A program made the translations under genes and the position numbers. The notes beneath the pieces are model-generated. The model was not told the origin of the DNA and did not search any database. It saw only the letters and a list, made by a program, of their open reading frames with translations. DNA of 64,000 bases from Amycolatopsis rubida (GTDB taxonomy: Bacteria; Actinomycetota; Actinomycetes; Mycobacteriales; Pseudonocardiaceae). Numbering within the stretch: the stretch's first letter is position 1; every line of letters starts with the position of its first letter. The stretch covers positions 364,565 to 428,564 of the forward strand of contig NZ_FOWC01000008.1 in NCBI RefSeq assembly GCF_900115345.1, given 5' to 3'. Of the stretch, positions 26,416-35,704 are shown in pieces.

Positions 26416-28362
26416 GTGAAGCAGAAAACGACCGCGCCGGAGAACCTCGCCAGGTCCTCGCGGCCGGTCCGCGACACTGTGCGGCTGGGTCTGGTCGTCG
26501 GTGCGCTGGGGGTGGTTTTCGGGGACATCGGCACCAGCCCGATTTATACGCTGCAGACGGTTTTCAACCCGGCGGACCCGCATCCGGTGCCGGTGAGCTC
26601 CGGCAACGTGTTCGGCGTGGTATCGCTCATTTTCTGGTCCGTGACCGTTGTCGTGACCGTGACCTATGTGCTGCTGGCGATGCGCGCGGACAACGACGGC
26701 GAGGGCGGGATCATGGCGCTGATCACCCTGCTGCGGAGATGGAGCGGCCGGCGGGGCAGGCGGGCCGCGGCGCTGCTCGCCGGGCTCGGCATCTTCGGCG
26801 CGGCGCTGTTCTTCGGCGACAGCATGATCACTCCGGCGATGTCGGTGCTGTCCGCGGTGGAGGGGCTCAAGGTCGTCGACGAGGGGTTCGACAGCTGGGT
26901 CGTGCCGATCACCGCGGTGATCACGGTGACGCTGTTCCTTTTCCAGCGGCGCGGCACGTCGGCAGTCGGCCGCGTGTTCGGACCGGTGATGATCCTGTGG
27001 TTCACCGTGCTCGGCGTGTGCGGCGTGACCGGAATCCTGCGGCACCCGGACATTCTCAAGGCGCTTTCGCCGACGTATGCGCTGGGCTTTCTGGCCGGCC
27101 ATTTCGGCATCGCGTTCTTCGCGCTGGCCGCGGTCGTGCTGGCGATCACCGGAGCCGAGGCCCTGTATGCGGACATGGGGCATTTCGGGCGCCGGGCGAT
27201 CACGCGCGGCTGGCTGGCGCTGGTGTTCCCGGCGTGCATGCTGAGCTATTTCGGCCAGGGCGCGCTGATCCTGGAGAACCCGGCCAATCTCAGCAGCCCG
27301 TTCTTCCTGCTCGTGCCTTCGTGGGCGCGCCTTCTCCTGGTCCTGCTGGCGACCGCCGCGACGGTGATCGCCTCCCAGGCCGTGATCACCGGGGCCTATT
27401 CGGTCGCCTCCCAGGCCGCGCAGCTCGGCTATCTGCCGCGACTGCGGATCGCGCACACCTCGGAGACCGAACGAGGGCAGATCTACGTGCCGTGGGTCAA
27501 CTGGCTGCTGATGGTGTCGGTGCTGACCCTGATCTTCGCCTTCCGCAGCTCGGCGGCCCTCGCCTTCGCGTTCGGCATGGCGGTGACCGGCACGATCACC
27601 ATCACCACGCTGCTGTTCTTCTACCTCGCGCGGGCCAAGTGGGGCACTCCGCGCTGGCTCATCGCGCTCGGCGCGATCCCGCTGCTGGTCGTCGACCTGC
27701 TGTTCGTCGGGGCCAATCTGACCAAACTCGTGCACGGCGCGTGGCTGCCGCTGCTGATCGGGCTGACCGTGTTCACCGTGATGACGACGTGGCGGCGGGG
27801 CCGCGAGATCGTCACCGCCGAACGCGCCCGCCGCGAGGGCGCGCTGCGGGAGTTCGTCGAGCGGCTTCGCGACGGCTCCGCGGCTTCGCAGCGGGTGCCC
27901 GGGACAGCCGTGTTCCTCCATCGCGGCGACGAGACGACCCCGATCGCGATGCGGGCCAACGCCGAGCACAACCACGTGCGGCACGAGCACGTCGTCATCC
28001 TGTCCCTCGAAACCGAGCCGGTGCCCCGGGTGCCCGCGGACGACCGGCTCGCGGTGGACGACCTCGGCTACGCCGACGACGGAATCACCCACGTGACAGC
28101 CCGGTACGGGTACATGGAGACCCCGGACGTCCCCGGCATGCTGGCGCGGCTCGATCCGGAAGCGACCGAAGGGCAGCTGCAGCTGGAGGAAGCGTCGTAC
28201 TTCCTGTCCAAGATCGAGCTGCAGCGGGGCCCGGAGCCGACCATGGCGGACTGGCGCAAGCGGTTGTTCATCGCCACGTCCTACGTCGCCGCGGACGCCG
28301 CGGAGTACTTCAACCTGCCCAGGGACCGCACGGTGATCATGGGTTCCCGCATCGACGTCTAG
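26416..28362 (+). CDS. kup: Kup-family potassium uptake transporter
   Basis: A 648-residue K+/H+ symporter of the KUP/HAK family. The N-terminal membrane part has about twelve segments with hallmark sequences GALGVVFGDIGTSPIY, GEGGIMAL, FGDSMITPAMSVLSA, ITGAEALYADMGHFG and GAYSVASQA. A C-terminal cytoplasmic domain of about 170 residues follows (TAVFLHRGDETTP, VTARYGYMETPDVPG). I favour GTG 26416, with GGGAG 9 nt upstream, over the ATG at 26395, which lacks a good ribosome-binding site. It is a single gene and its job is probably housekeeping potassium import. Confidence 0.93.
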   Translation: MKQKTTAPENLARSSRPVRDTVRLGLVVGALGVVFGDIGTSPIYTLQTVFNPADPHPVPVSSGNVFGVVSLIFWSVTVVVTVTYVLLAMRADNDGEGGIMALITLLRRWSGRRGRRAAALLAGLGIFGAALFFGDSMITPAMSVLSAVEGLKVVDEGFDSWVVPITAVITVTLFLFQRRGTSAVGRVFGPVMILWFTVLGVCGVTGILRHPDILKALSPTYALGFLAGHFGIAFFALAAVVLAITGAEALYADMGHFGRRAITRGWLALVFPACMLSYFGQGALILENPANLSSPFFLLVPSWARLLLVLLATAATVIASQAVITGAYSVASQAAQLGYLPRLRIAHTSETERGQIYVPWVNWLLMVSVLTLIFAFRSSAALAFAFGMAVTGTITITTLLFFYLARAKWGTPRWLIALGAIPLLVVDLLFVGANLTKLVHGAWLPLLIGLTVFTVMTTWRRGREIVTAERARREGALREFVERLRDGSAASQRVPGTAVFLHRGDETTPIAMRANAEHNHVRHEHVVILSLETEPVPRVPADDRLAVDDLGYADDGITHVTARYGYMETPDVPGMLARLDPEATEGQLQLEEASYFLSKIELQRGPEPTMADWRKRLFIATSYVAADAAEYFNLPRDRTVIMGSRIDV

Positions 28363-28557
28363 CCGGGGAACGGGGGTGCCGCGGACTGGCCCGCGTTGTT
28401 GACGACGTCAAGCGCAGGCAGAACAAGGAAACGTGACGAGCGACCGGGCACGCCTGGATGGAGACTGACGAGCGCGAACGAATAGCGGAACCGCCGTCCC
28501 TCGCGCGGTTCGCGGTGCAGCGCACCATCCCGGCGCGCGACAACGGAGGGACAGGCG

Positions 28558-29045
28558 ATGAGCGAACGCGGGCCCGGCCCGTTCACCGCAGACCTCGTCG
28601 ACCAGCCCTGGCAATGGGAACAGGACCCCGGCACGCTCGTCGGCTACGGCCGACAGACCCCCCGACGCGAAGGATTCCAGCACCAGGCCCGCGGCACCGA
28701 CGACCAGCTCCGCTTCACCGTCTACGACATCACCGCGCCCCCGCCGACCCCGGCCGGCACCACCGCGGTGCTGATCGACCACCACGTCCGCACCGGCGAA
28801 TTCGTCATCCAGCTCGGCCCGGACCACTGCGGAAAGGCACCGACGCCACCCGGACTACGCCTTCCACCTCACCAACCCGCGCGGCGTCCACCTCGGCGTG
28901 CTCTCCCCGGCCAAAGCCGCCATCACTGCCTACGAACACGCTCGGCCAACCCGCCGACGAAACCCTGATGGACGCGATCCCCGAAGACTTCACCGGTCCC
29001 TCCGCGGTCCGGCATCTCGTCGATCCCGGGGCCTCCGGCGAGTAG
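28558..29045 (+). pseudogene. Unrecognised protein gene with two frameshifts
   Basis: Three frames read continuously: the first from ATG 28558 gives ADLVDQPWQWEQDPGTLVG and FVIQLGPDH. The second gives DYAFHLTNPRGVHLGVLSPA. The third gives QPADETLMDAIPEDFTGPSA and ends at 29045. Codon use is strongly GC3-biased in each piece. The product would be about 160 residues of unknown function. Either the gene is broken or the assembly has two single-base errors. Confidence 0.55.
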
Positions 29046-29203
29046 CGACTTCCGATGAACGACATCAGGGACATCAGCCTTTCAGCGGTAAACGTTGCCT
29101 GGAGCCAATATTGGCACCAGCTCCCGAACTGGCGGCAGCGGAACCCGGCCGCGGTGCGGTATCCTGCTGATCCGGAGCAGCTGCCCGGGAGTGCGCCGCA
29201 CAT

Positions 29204-29962
29204 TCAGGTTGTGGTCGACATCGTCCCGGGACGCCGCAGCATAACCAGGCCTTTGTCGTCGTGACATTGGGCGCGGGGGAGTTGCTGTGCGGCGGGATCG
29301 CTGTGGCGTTCCCAGTCCTCGCGACGAACAAGGAGCCGGTGGATCGCGTCCTCGTCCATGGTCGCCAGCCGCGGCCAGTCGTCGAGGCCCAGATGCCGCA
29401 TGGGTTTGCAGGCACCGTCGGTGGCGAGCGCGGCCCACGGAACATCTCGGCTGGAAAGCGGCGCACGAGGGCGTGGTGCGCGGCGTCGGGGTCGGCCTCG
29501 GCGATCCAGTAGCCGCCGTCCCGGTCGCGGCGGGCTGCTTGCTGGGTCTGGAGTTCGCGCAGGATCGTGCGATGGGCGTCGTCGAATCCGGAGCCTTCGG
29601 CGAGCCGCTGGCGGTAGCGCCGGCCGGGTGCGAGGTCGAGTGCGCTCAGCCGGTCGTCGGTGAGCGCGGCGTCGGGCAGGACGATGAGGTTGTCCCCGAG
29701 GATGAGGACGTCGATCCACCCGGCGTGTTCGCGCAGGAGGGTGACCGTGCTCGACGGCGGGAACTGTCGGGAGTTCGGCTTCTGACTCGCGTCCGAGCCA
29801 GTCGCGCAGGCTTCCGCCGAGTTCCTCGGCGTAGCGGGCGGGCGGCACCGGAACCGGCACGAACGCCGACACCCCGTCGAACTGGATCACGGCACGGGAC
29901 GTGGCGAGCACTCGGTCATCGCCGTCGTGGGCCGGGGGCAGTTGGCTGACGATCGCCTTCAT
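29204..29962 (-). pseudogene. PP2C-phosphatase-like protein, frameshifted
   Basis: The first frame from ATG 29962 reads MKAIVSQLPPAHDGDDRVLA, AVIQFDGVSAFVPV and ARYAEELGGSLRDWL. After a deletion a second frame carries SSTVTLLREHAGWIDVLILG and a third carries DVPWAALATDGACKPMRHLG and AQCHDDKGL. The D-G-V near the start and ATDG plus H-D-D-K near the end follow the metal-binding order of PP2C-like phosphatases. At least two frameshifts make it non-functional. Confidence 0.55.
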
Positions 29963-29997
29963 CGGGCTCGCCGCCCTGCTCGCTTGTCTCGATGTTC

Positions 29998-30535
29998 TCA
30001 ACGGCGCGGCTGTGCGGTCCATTCGTCCGAGAGCGCCGAGTACAGAACGGAATCTCGCCAGGCACCGTTCGTGAACACATGATCGCGAAGGACGCCTTCA
30101 CGAACGAACCCCCGGCGCTCGACCACGGTGTGCGATGCGGCGTTGTCGGGGCCGATGGCCGCGGTGACGCGGTGGAGGCCGAGCAGCCCGAACGCGAATT
30201 CGAGCATGGTCTGCACTGTGTCGGTGGCGTAGCCGTGCCCCCAGTATTCGGCTGCGACGGCGTATCCGAGCTTCGCGGCCCGGACGCCGGTCAGGCCGAG
30301 GCGGCAGAATCCGATGAGGCGGTCGTCGCCGAGCCTCGTCATGCCCAGGCAGTACTCGCTGCGGGGTTGCAGCTTCGCTCGCCCGACGGCATCGTCGATC
30401 ATCGCCTGAGCGGCGGCTCTGCTTCTGCTGTCGAACGAACGCGGATTCGCCGTCGGAGGAACGGAACTCGCGCAAGCATGTCAGCGCACCGGAGAGGGAG
30501 ACCGCGATGTCGAGATCGTCCTGGTTCGTGGTCAC
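29998..30535 (-). pseudogene. GNAT acetyltransferase with broken N-terminus
   Basis: The main frame (up to 30402) encodes most of a GNAT fold: DDRLIGFCRLGLTG, KLGYAVAAEYWGHGYATD (acetyl-CoA loop) and DNAASHTVVERRGFVREG, ending in a typical RimJ-like C-terminus. The first strand and helix (DLDIAVSLSGALTCLREF) are present in another frame before 30402, with bases missing between. A truncated product from an internal start would lack the N-terminal strands, so I call it a pseudogene. Confidence 0.6.
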
Positions 30536-31098
30536 CGGGGAGCGCCAATCGTTGTGCGGTGAAGTGCCTGATCGAGTCTCCCCGTTCGTTGGCGGCCCGG
30601 CTCTCGGGGGCAACCTGCAGAAGATGCCGTTCAACATGGTGCACCGCGGCAACCGCTCCGTGCGTCCGTCGCGCTGTCGGCAGCGCCGTGACGGCTGTCA
30701 ATGCTTCGGCGGCACCCTCGACTTCTCCGCGGTTGATGCGGGAGATGGCGAGCGCGCACCGGCCTCGTCGCCGAATGCCCGGTCGGCCTCGTCCGCGGCC
30801 TCGTAGGCGCCGACTCTGCCGCGACCGGTCCAGCGGGAACGGCCAGGGGGCGAGATGTCCGGACCAACGCCGTTCCTACTCCAGTACGGGGGCAGTTTCC
30901 TCCACACAACGTCGCTTCCCGACGGGACTGTCTGTTCGACGTCCGCTGGGGGTAAGGGCGCGCGACCTGCGCGAGATCGCCCAGTCGACTGAAAAGCGGA
31001 CCTGACTGTTGTGGCAAATGCGAACCAGGGCAAGAATCTGGCCAGAACGGCCCGAACAGCCACTCAAATCAGGCCCTTCACACGATGGGAGCAAAGTC
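30536..31098. other. Gene-free stretch with short coding scraps
   Basis: Reverse frames show helix-like pieces (for example AYEAADEADRAFGDEAG and VAAVHHVERHLLQVAPE) in different frames, which suggests another decayed gene I cannot name. Base composition falls toward 31 kb. Confidence 0.4.
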
Positions 31099-31398
31099 GT
31101 GAAGAAAACTCTCGTAACCCTCGTGACAACGTGCGGTGTCGCCGCCCTCTTGTTGACACTAAGCCCCACCGCGAATGCCACACCGAATCCTGCTGGTTAC
31201 CGCAACGGAGAAATACTCCCCGTAAACCTCGACGGCTACATCGAATGCTATTGCAACTACGGTCCGACATGGCGATGGAAACCGGTTTTAGAATACGGAT
31301 CTATATTTATTAACGACTGGGAGGCGAGGCTTGCCGATGTCATTGATTATGGCTACGTCTACCATAACGGAGTCAAGGTGAACCTGTATCAAAAGTAA
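31099..31398 (+). CDS. Small secreted protein, low G+C
   Basis: A 99-residue product with a clear Sec signal: KKT start, hydrophobic core TLVTTCGVAALLLTL and an A-x-A site (SPTANA) near residue 26. The mature part is about 73 residues, aromatic-rich (GYIECYCNYGPTWRWKP), with only two close Cys (CYC). GTG 31099 follows GGGAG by 7 nt. Base composition is visibly lower in G+C and less GC3-biased than every other gene in the window, a sign of recent acquisition. It has no recognised family. It sits between decayed genes and an insertion-sequence graveyard. Confidence 0.6.
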   Translation: MKKTLVTLVTTCGVAALLLTLSPTANATPNPAGYRNGEILPVNLDGYIECYCNYGPTWRWKPVLEYGSIFINDWEARLADVIDYGYVYHNGVKVNLYQK

Positions 31399-31499
31399 AG
31401 AATCAAGGCTTGGCGAGCGGGTTGATCATGGTGCGGCGTGTTGCCGTGACGTGCGGACGGGCACTTGGCAGAGGGAAGGTGCCTAGTACTTGCTGATCT

Positions 31500-31690
31500 G
31501 GTCATGCTCTTGCTGGCTGGCGGCGTAGCCGGGTGCGCTGATGGAAGCAGCGGGCGCGGGCTTGGTATTGGCGTCGCCACCAGATCCAGTGCAGGTGGTG
31601 GGTCTTGGGTAGATGTCGGCGGGTGAGAACAGGCTTTTGATCTCGGCGACGGCGAGGGTGATCAGTCCGAGGTCTTGCGGTGGCTGGTCG
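31500..31690 (-). pseudogene. IS701-like transposase C-terminal remnant
   Basis: The reverse strand carries LHWIWWRRQYQARARCFHQR, the basic tail that closes IS701/IS4-type DDE transposases, with the preceding piece ITLAVAEIKSLFS in a different frame. Only the last 60 or so residues remain. Confidence 0.5.
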
Positions 31691-31739
31691 CCGGGTGTGG
31701 TCGGCAGGGCCGGGGCGGCAGGCGTTTTGACAGATGGGT

Positions 31740-31986
31740 TTCTTTGCCAGGAGTTGATTTCCGGAAGACGTTAAACGGACGTGGTCGGATGGTCGCCTTC
31801 CCCGATTGGTCCCCCCGCGGGTTGAACCTGGTGGAAGGTTGGTTCGCGGAGGTGACCGACCGCAAACTGCGTCGCTCGGCCCGGTGCGGCGGCAGGGAAC
31901 TGGAGATGACGTTGATGCCTTGGATCGCCGATGGAACGAGAACCCGAAACCGTTCGTGTGAGTCAAAACCGCCGGCGAAAGTCTGA
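31740..31986 (+). pseudogene. IS630-family transposase C-terminal remnant
   Basis: The forward frame contains RGLNLVEGWFAEVTDRKLRR followed by RELEMTLMPWI. This matches the C-terminal DDE region of IS630 transposases, where N-x-V-E-x-W-F carries the last acidic residue. The N-terminal two thirds are absent. Confidence 0.65.
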
Positions 31987-32040
31987 ATAGCCTGGCCCGC
32001 TGCTGTGCTCGGATAATCAAACGATCAACGAATCAGAGCA

Positions 32041-32931
32041 CTAAGCGCTGTCTCGTAACCCGGTGGATGGCCGTGACGGCGGGTAGTTGATCATGTCCGT
32101 GTGCAGGTGATCTCGTCATCGAGCCCAGAGTGGATCCACCCGTTCACCGGGTTGCAGCCCGCCCGGTTCCGCAAGCTCGTGCGGGTGGTGGCCGTGCGCG
32201 GTGGTGAGGACATCGCCGACGGCCGCCCCGGCAGGCAGTGGGCATTGTGCCTGGCGGATCGGGTACTGCTCGTGGCGACCTGCTGGCGCACGAATCTCCG
32301 GATGCGCCAGATCGGACCGTTGTTCGGGGTTTCGCACTCCGCGGTGCACCGGGTCATCGACGCCCTCGGCCCGCTGCTGGCACTGGCCCCGGTCCGCCGC
32401 CGACGGGTTGATCAGATCGCGATCGTGGACGGCGCCCTCGTCCCGACCCGCGACCACCGACTGGCGGCACCGTCGAAGAACTACCGATACTCCGCCAACC
32501 TGCAGGTAGCCGTCGACGCCGACACGCGCCTGGTCATCGCCATCGGGGACCCGCTGCCGGGCAACCGCAACGACTGCACCGCCTGCCGCGATTCCGGCAT
32601 CGAACAGAAACTCGCCGGCTGCCCGGTCCTGGCTGACGGCGGCTACCAAGGCAACCCGGCGGTGATCATGCCCTACCGCAAACGCCGCGACAGGCAACCG
32701 CTCAAAGCCTGGCAGGAAGACCTCAACACCACCCACCGCACGATCCGCGCCCGCGTCGAACACGCACTCGCCCGCATGAAGCTGTTCAGCATCCTGCGCG
32801 ACTACCGCCGCGCCGCCAGCACACTCGGCGACACCGCATCCGCCATCGCCAACCTGCACAACATCATCCTCACCGGCTGACCACGCCATCACCGGCAAGC
32901 ACTCCAAGATCAGTTACGAGACATCCCTTAG
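32041..32931. mobile_element. Complete IS5-family insertion sequence (about 0.89 kb)
   Basis: One transposase gene is bounded by inverted repeats. The left end is CTAAGCGCTGTCTCGTAAC (32041-32059). The right end (32913-32931) has the complement CTAAGGGATGTCTCGTAAC, so 17 of 19 positions match. The outer four bases read CTAA on the left and TTAG on the right, both fitting the YTAR target preference of IS5-type elements. They are not an identical direct repeat, so a clean target duplication cannot be claimed. Confidence 0.85.
32101..32880 (+). CDS. IS5-family transposase (DDE_Tnp_4)
   Basis: A 259-residue transposase that looks complete. The N-terminal helix-turn-helix region includes RQIGPLFGVSHSAVHRVID. 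The catalytic DDE triad can be placed at Asp in QIAIVDGALVP, Asp in PVLADGGYQGN and Glu in IRARVEHALARMK. It ends just inside the right inverted repeat. With both ends present, the element may still be mobile. It marks the left edge of the biosynthetic region. Confidence 0.93.
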   Translation: MQVISSSSPEWIHPFTGLQPARFRKLVRVVAVRGGEDIADGRPGRQWALCLADRVLLVATCWRTNLRMRQIGPLFGVSHSAVHRVIDALGPLLALAPVRRRRVDQIAIVDGALVPTRDHRLAAPSKNYRYSANLQVAVDADTRLVIAIGDPLPGNRNDCTACRDSGIEQKLAGCPVLADGGYQGNPAVIMPYRKRRDRQPLKAWQEDLNTTHRTIRARVEHALARMKLFSILRDYRRAASTLGDTASAIANLHNIILTG

Positions 32932-33001
32932 CTCATCTCAGCCAGCTTTGAGGCAGCGTCGAAATTCATGAGTGCTGACAGGCGAACAGGTATCTCGGCC
33001 G

Positions 33002-33970
33002 TCAACCTGTGAGGATGACCTTTCCATGGCGGTCGTACCTGCGGACGTGCTCCAGTGCTTGTCTGACCTCGTGGAGTCGGTAGGTTGCCGCGATTCGTGG
33101 TGTGAATCCCGTTGTGCCGAGTAGGCCGACGGCGTGTTCGGTGAGTTCCGCGCGGGCGTCGGCGGTGAGACGATCGAGGTGGCGGGGCAACCAGAATCCG
33201 CGGACGGTGATGTCGGCGAACACGAGTTCGTGCGGCGTGACGTTGATCGCGCCGCCGTCGAGCATCCCGTAGACGATTATCTGGCCACCGGGTCGGACGC
33301 AGCGGACCGCGGCGTTGCCGGTGCGCCCGCCCACGGCGTCGAGCGCGCCGTGCAGGCCGAGTCCGCCGGTCACCTCTCGCACTCGGTCGGCGAGCGACTC
33401 CGAGGCGAGGTTGACCACAGTTTCCGCGCCAGCGCGGGTGAGTGCGTCGGAGTGACGGGCGTTTCGGACCACGCATACGCAGCGGATACCGTTGCGGTGT
33501 GCGAGGTGGAGGATCATTCGCGACAGTGCCGACGCGGCAGCGGTGATCAGCAGCCATTGGCCGGGGCGCAACGCGAGCTGCCGGACCAGCAGGAGGGAAG
33601 TGAGGGGATTGATGGTGAGTTGGCAGGCGAGTTCGTCTGCCAGCCAGTCTGGTACTGGGATCGCCTCCTCCTCCGGCACGGCGATGTACTCCTGCCAGGT
33701 GCCGATCGCTGAGACCGCCACACGTTGACCCGCGCGCCGGCCCGCGGCCCTGGTCTCCTCGATCGTTCCGGCGCCCTCGAATCCCGGCACGGCGGGCAGG
33801 TCTGGCGCGCGCCCGTAGCGCCCTCGGATGAACAGCTCGTCGGACGGGTTGATCGGACGCGCCCGGAGCCTGACCAGGACCTCCCCGTCGTCAGGGTGTG
33901 GCCGGGGCCGGTCGACGACGGTGACCACGCACGGTGGTGGGCCGGTGCGGGTGAACACGACGCTGCGCAT
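33002..33970 (-). CDS. MDR-family NAD(P)H-dependent enoyl/quinone reductase
   Basis: A 322-residue zinc-lacking medium-chain reductase. The GroES-like N-terminal half shows ARPINPSDELFIRGRYG and PAVPGFEGAGTIEE. The second half is a Rossmann domain with a modified nucleotide loop (ITAAASALSRMILHLAH) and GALDAVGGRTGN. The layout with INPSD and NPLTSLLLV resembles mitochondrial-type 2-enoyl-thioester reductases (ETR). It lies 7 bp after the HisF-like gene and closes the leftmost operon of the proposed biosynthetic cluster. Reduction of an enone or enoyl thioester intermediate is plausible. Confidence 0.82.
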   Translation of the reverse strand: MRSVVFTRTGPPPCVVTVVDRPRPHPDDGEVLVRLRARPINPSDELFIRGRYGRAPDLPAVPGFEGAGTIEETRAAGRRAGQRVAVSAIGTWQEYIAVPEEEAIPVPDWLADELACQLTINPLTSLLLVRQLALRPGQWLLITAAASALSRMILHLAHRNGIRCVCVVRNARHSDALTRAGAETVVNLASESLADRVREVTGGLGLHGALDAVGGRTGNAAVRCVRPGGQIIVYGMLDGGAINVTPHELVFADITVRGFWLPRHLDRLTADARAELTEHAVGLLGTTGFTPRIAATYRLHEVRQALEHVRRYDRHGKVILTG

Positions 33971-33977
33971 GGCGAGC

Positions 33978-34754
33978 TCAGCGCCGCGTCATCCGCGGCT
34001 GGCTGTATTCGATGTCGGCGGCCAGCACGGAACCGGAGTGCAGCATCTTGTTCGCGAGCACGAACGTTGCGCCGCCGTCGGTGACGGCCTCCCGGAGGTG
34101 CCCAATCGTCTTGGCACCGCCCGACGCGATGACGGGCAGCCTTGTGGCGCTGGCCATCGCACGAGTGAGGGCATGGTCGAAACCTCGTCCGGTACCCTCG
34201 CGGTCGGCGCCGTTGGCGAGAACCATGCCGACGCCGAGTTCGGACAGCGTGCGTCCGAATGACACGGCGTCGATGCCAGTGGAGGTCCTGCCGCCGTTGA
34301 TGTAGGCCGTCCACCCCGGGCCGCCGTCCGAGGTTCTGGCGTTGACGGCGCCCATCATCCGCTTGGCACCGAATCGGCCGGCGGCCGCCGCGACGGTTCT
34401 CGGGTTGGTGACGACACTGGTGTTGACTGAGACTGCGGCGGCGCCGGCGTCCAGGAGCAGTCCGCAAGACTCAACGGAGGACAGGCGACCGTGGTCCAGT
34501 GACACGAAGACGTCCGCCGCCGTGGCGGCCACGCCGGTGATCACCTTCACCGCGTCGTCGAGCTGGTCCCACGGGTCGACGATGTCGAGGAAGACTTGTC
34601 GAGCGCCCGCTGAGACGTACGCCGAGACAACCTCGACCGGGTCGAGCGGGTCGGCGAGATCCGGGATGCCAGCGGGATCGGTGCAACGCCCCGTGCTGAT
34701 GTCCACGCAGGGGACCAATTGGTTGAGCAGGCGCTGTGCACGGTTGACTGACAC
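33978..34754 (-). CDS. HisF-like TIM-barrel protein with altered catalytic site
   Basis: A 258-residue paralogue of imidazole-glycerol-phosphate synthase cyclase subunit. Family motifs are clear: LVPCVDISTGRC (first catalytic Asp kept), ARQVFLDIVDPW, AVSVNTSVV, YINGGRTSTGIDAV, DREGTGRGFDHALTRAM and LPVIASGGAKTI. The second catalytic Asp (D130 of Thermotoga HisF, in VAIDA) is replaced: the strand reads MGAVNAR. The glycine-rich phosphate loop after strand 3 is also absent (FVSLDHGR). No HisH, HisA or other his genes are nearby. It is probably repurposed for a ring-forming or lyase step. GTG start with GGAGG. Confidence 0.85.
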   Translation of the reverse strand: MSVNRAQRLLNQLVPCVDISTGRCTDPAGIPDLADPLDPVEVVSAYVSAGARQVFLDIVDPWDQLDDAVKVITGVAATAADVFVSLDHGRLSSVESCGLLLDAGAAAVSVNTSVVTNPRTVAAAAGRFGAKRMMGAVNARTSDGGPGWTAYINGGRTSTGIDAVSFGRTLSELGVGMVLANGADREGTGRGFDHALTRAMASATRLPVIASGGAKTIGHLREAVTDGGATFVLANKMLHSGSVLAADIEYSQPRMTRR

Positions 34755-34889
34755 GGCAATCCTCCCGGTTCGATCGTGGTGCGGCGAGGCGGCGCAGGCG
34801 GGGACTGGCGGGTCGATGCGGCGAGCCGCTTCGACGGCGGGCCGGATCGTGTCCTCTCGGCCGCCCCAGCCAGCGGTGTAATGGCTGGC

Positions 34890-35677
34890 TCAGAAAACCG
34901 CCGGAGTGGGCGGCAGCGTGTGAAAGGCGCCCGTGGCCAAGACACGCCGGTGAGGTCGGGAACGATGGGTGCTGTGGCTCTTGAAGACATCGACGCCATA
35001 TGTCGGCCCGTACCACATGGTCGCCTCTGACCGGCCGCGCCTGGCTGGTCAGGTTGGTGGTCGACCACGCCAGCCTGTCCCGACCCGTGCGCGCCCTTCG
35101 GCGTCGCCGGCGAAGTCGCGGAGGCAGGCCAACACGATCTGCGCGGCCAGCGTCCGCGCCGTTGCTGTCGATCAGCCGAAGAGGCTGGCTGGCAGCGCGT
35201 ACAGCACGTGCTCCTTGGCCTCCGGATCCACCGGTCGGCGCTCGCCGATCTCGCCGAAAGGGACACCCCCCGGAAGGCGGCTCCGCCTCCCGGCGCGGGA
35301 ACAGCCGCAGCGGCTCCCGCGCCGGGCCGTGCCCGATCGACGCGGGACGGCCGCGTCGGGCACCCAGCAACAGGGGAAGGGAATCCGGGTCCACCATCAC
35401 GGTGTGGGACGAGCGGACGTCGACTTGGCGCCGCTCGCCGAAGCCCCGTTCGGTCAGCAGGGCTGCGTGCAAGGGCCAGCAGGCGGTGGCGATCTCCTGG
35501 GCGCCCAGGTCGAAGGTCCTGATCGAACCGTTGATCTGCCCGGCGACCGACGCGCGCGTTCCCGCCCACACGGTGGCGGGCCTCGACGAGGACCGCATCG
35601 CACTCCCCGTCGGCAAGCCATGCGGTGGCGCGGCCCGCCATTCCCGCTCCCGCGATGCCGACACGCATGATCGCCAC
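34890..35677 (-). pseudogene. FAD-dependent amine oxidase-like gene, degraded
   Basis: The N-terminal frame reads MRVGIAGAGMAGRATAWLAD and VLVEARHRVGGNAR, a dinucleotide-binding motif of flavin amine oxidases/phytoene desaturases. Other frames continue with FDLGAQEIATACWPLHAALL, VMVDPDSLPLLLG and KEHVLYALPASLFG. At least three frameshifts and loss of the C-terminal half are evident. It lies between the HisF-like and TenA-like genes, so the cluster may have lost a flavoenzyme step. Confidence 0.65.
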
Positions 35678-35704
35678 CTCCGTCCTCAGATGATCGAGTG
35701 GCGC

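Noticed and set aside
25912..28092. A 726-codon reverse frame opposite kup
   Set aside because: Antisense shadow of the transporter; composition is His/Arg/Gln-rich and no domain is present.
33978..34754. Histidine biosynthesis hisF
   Set aside because: The second catalytic Asp and a phosphate loop are missing and no other his genes are nearby, so I do not give the hisF symbol.
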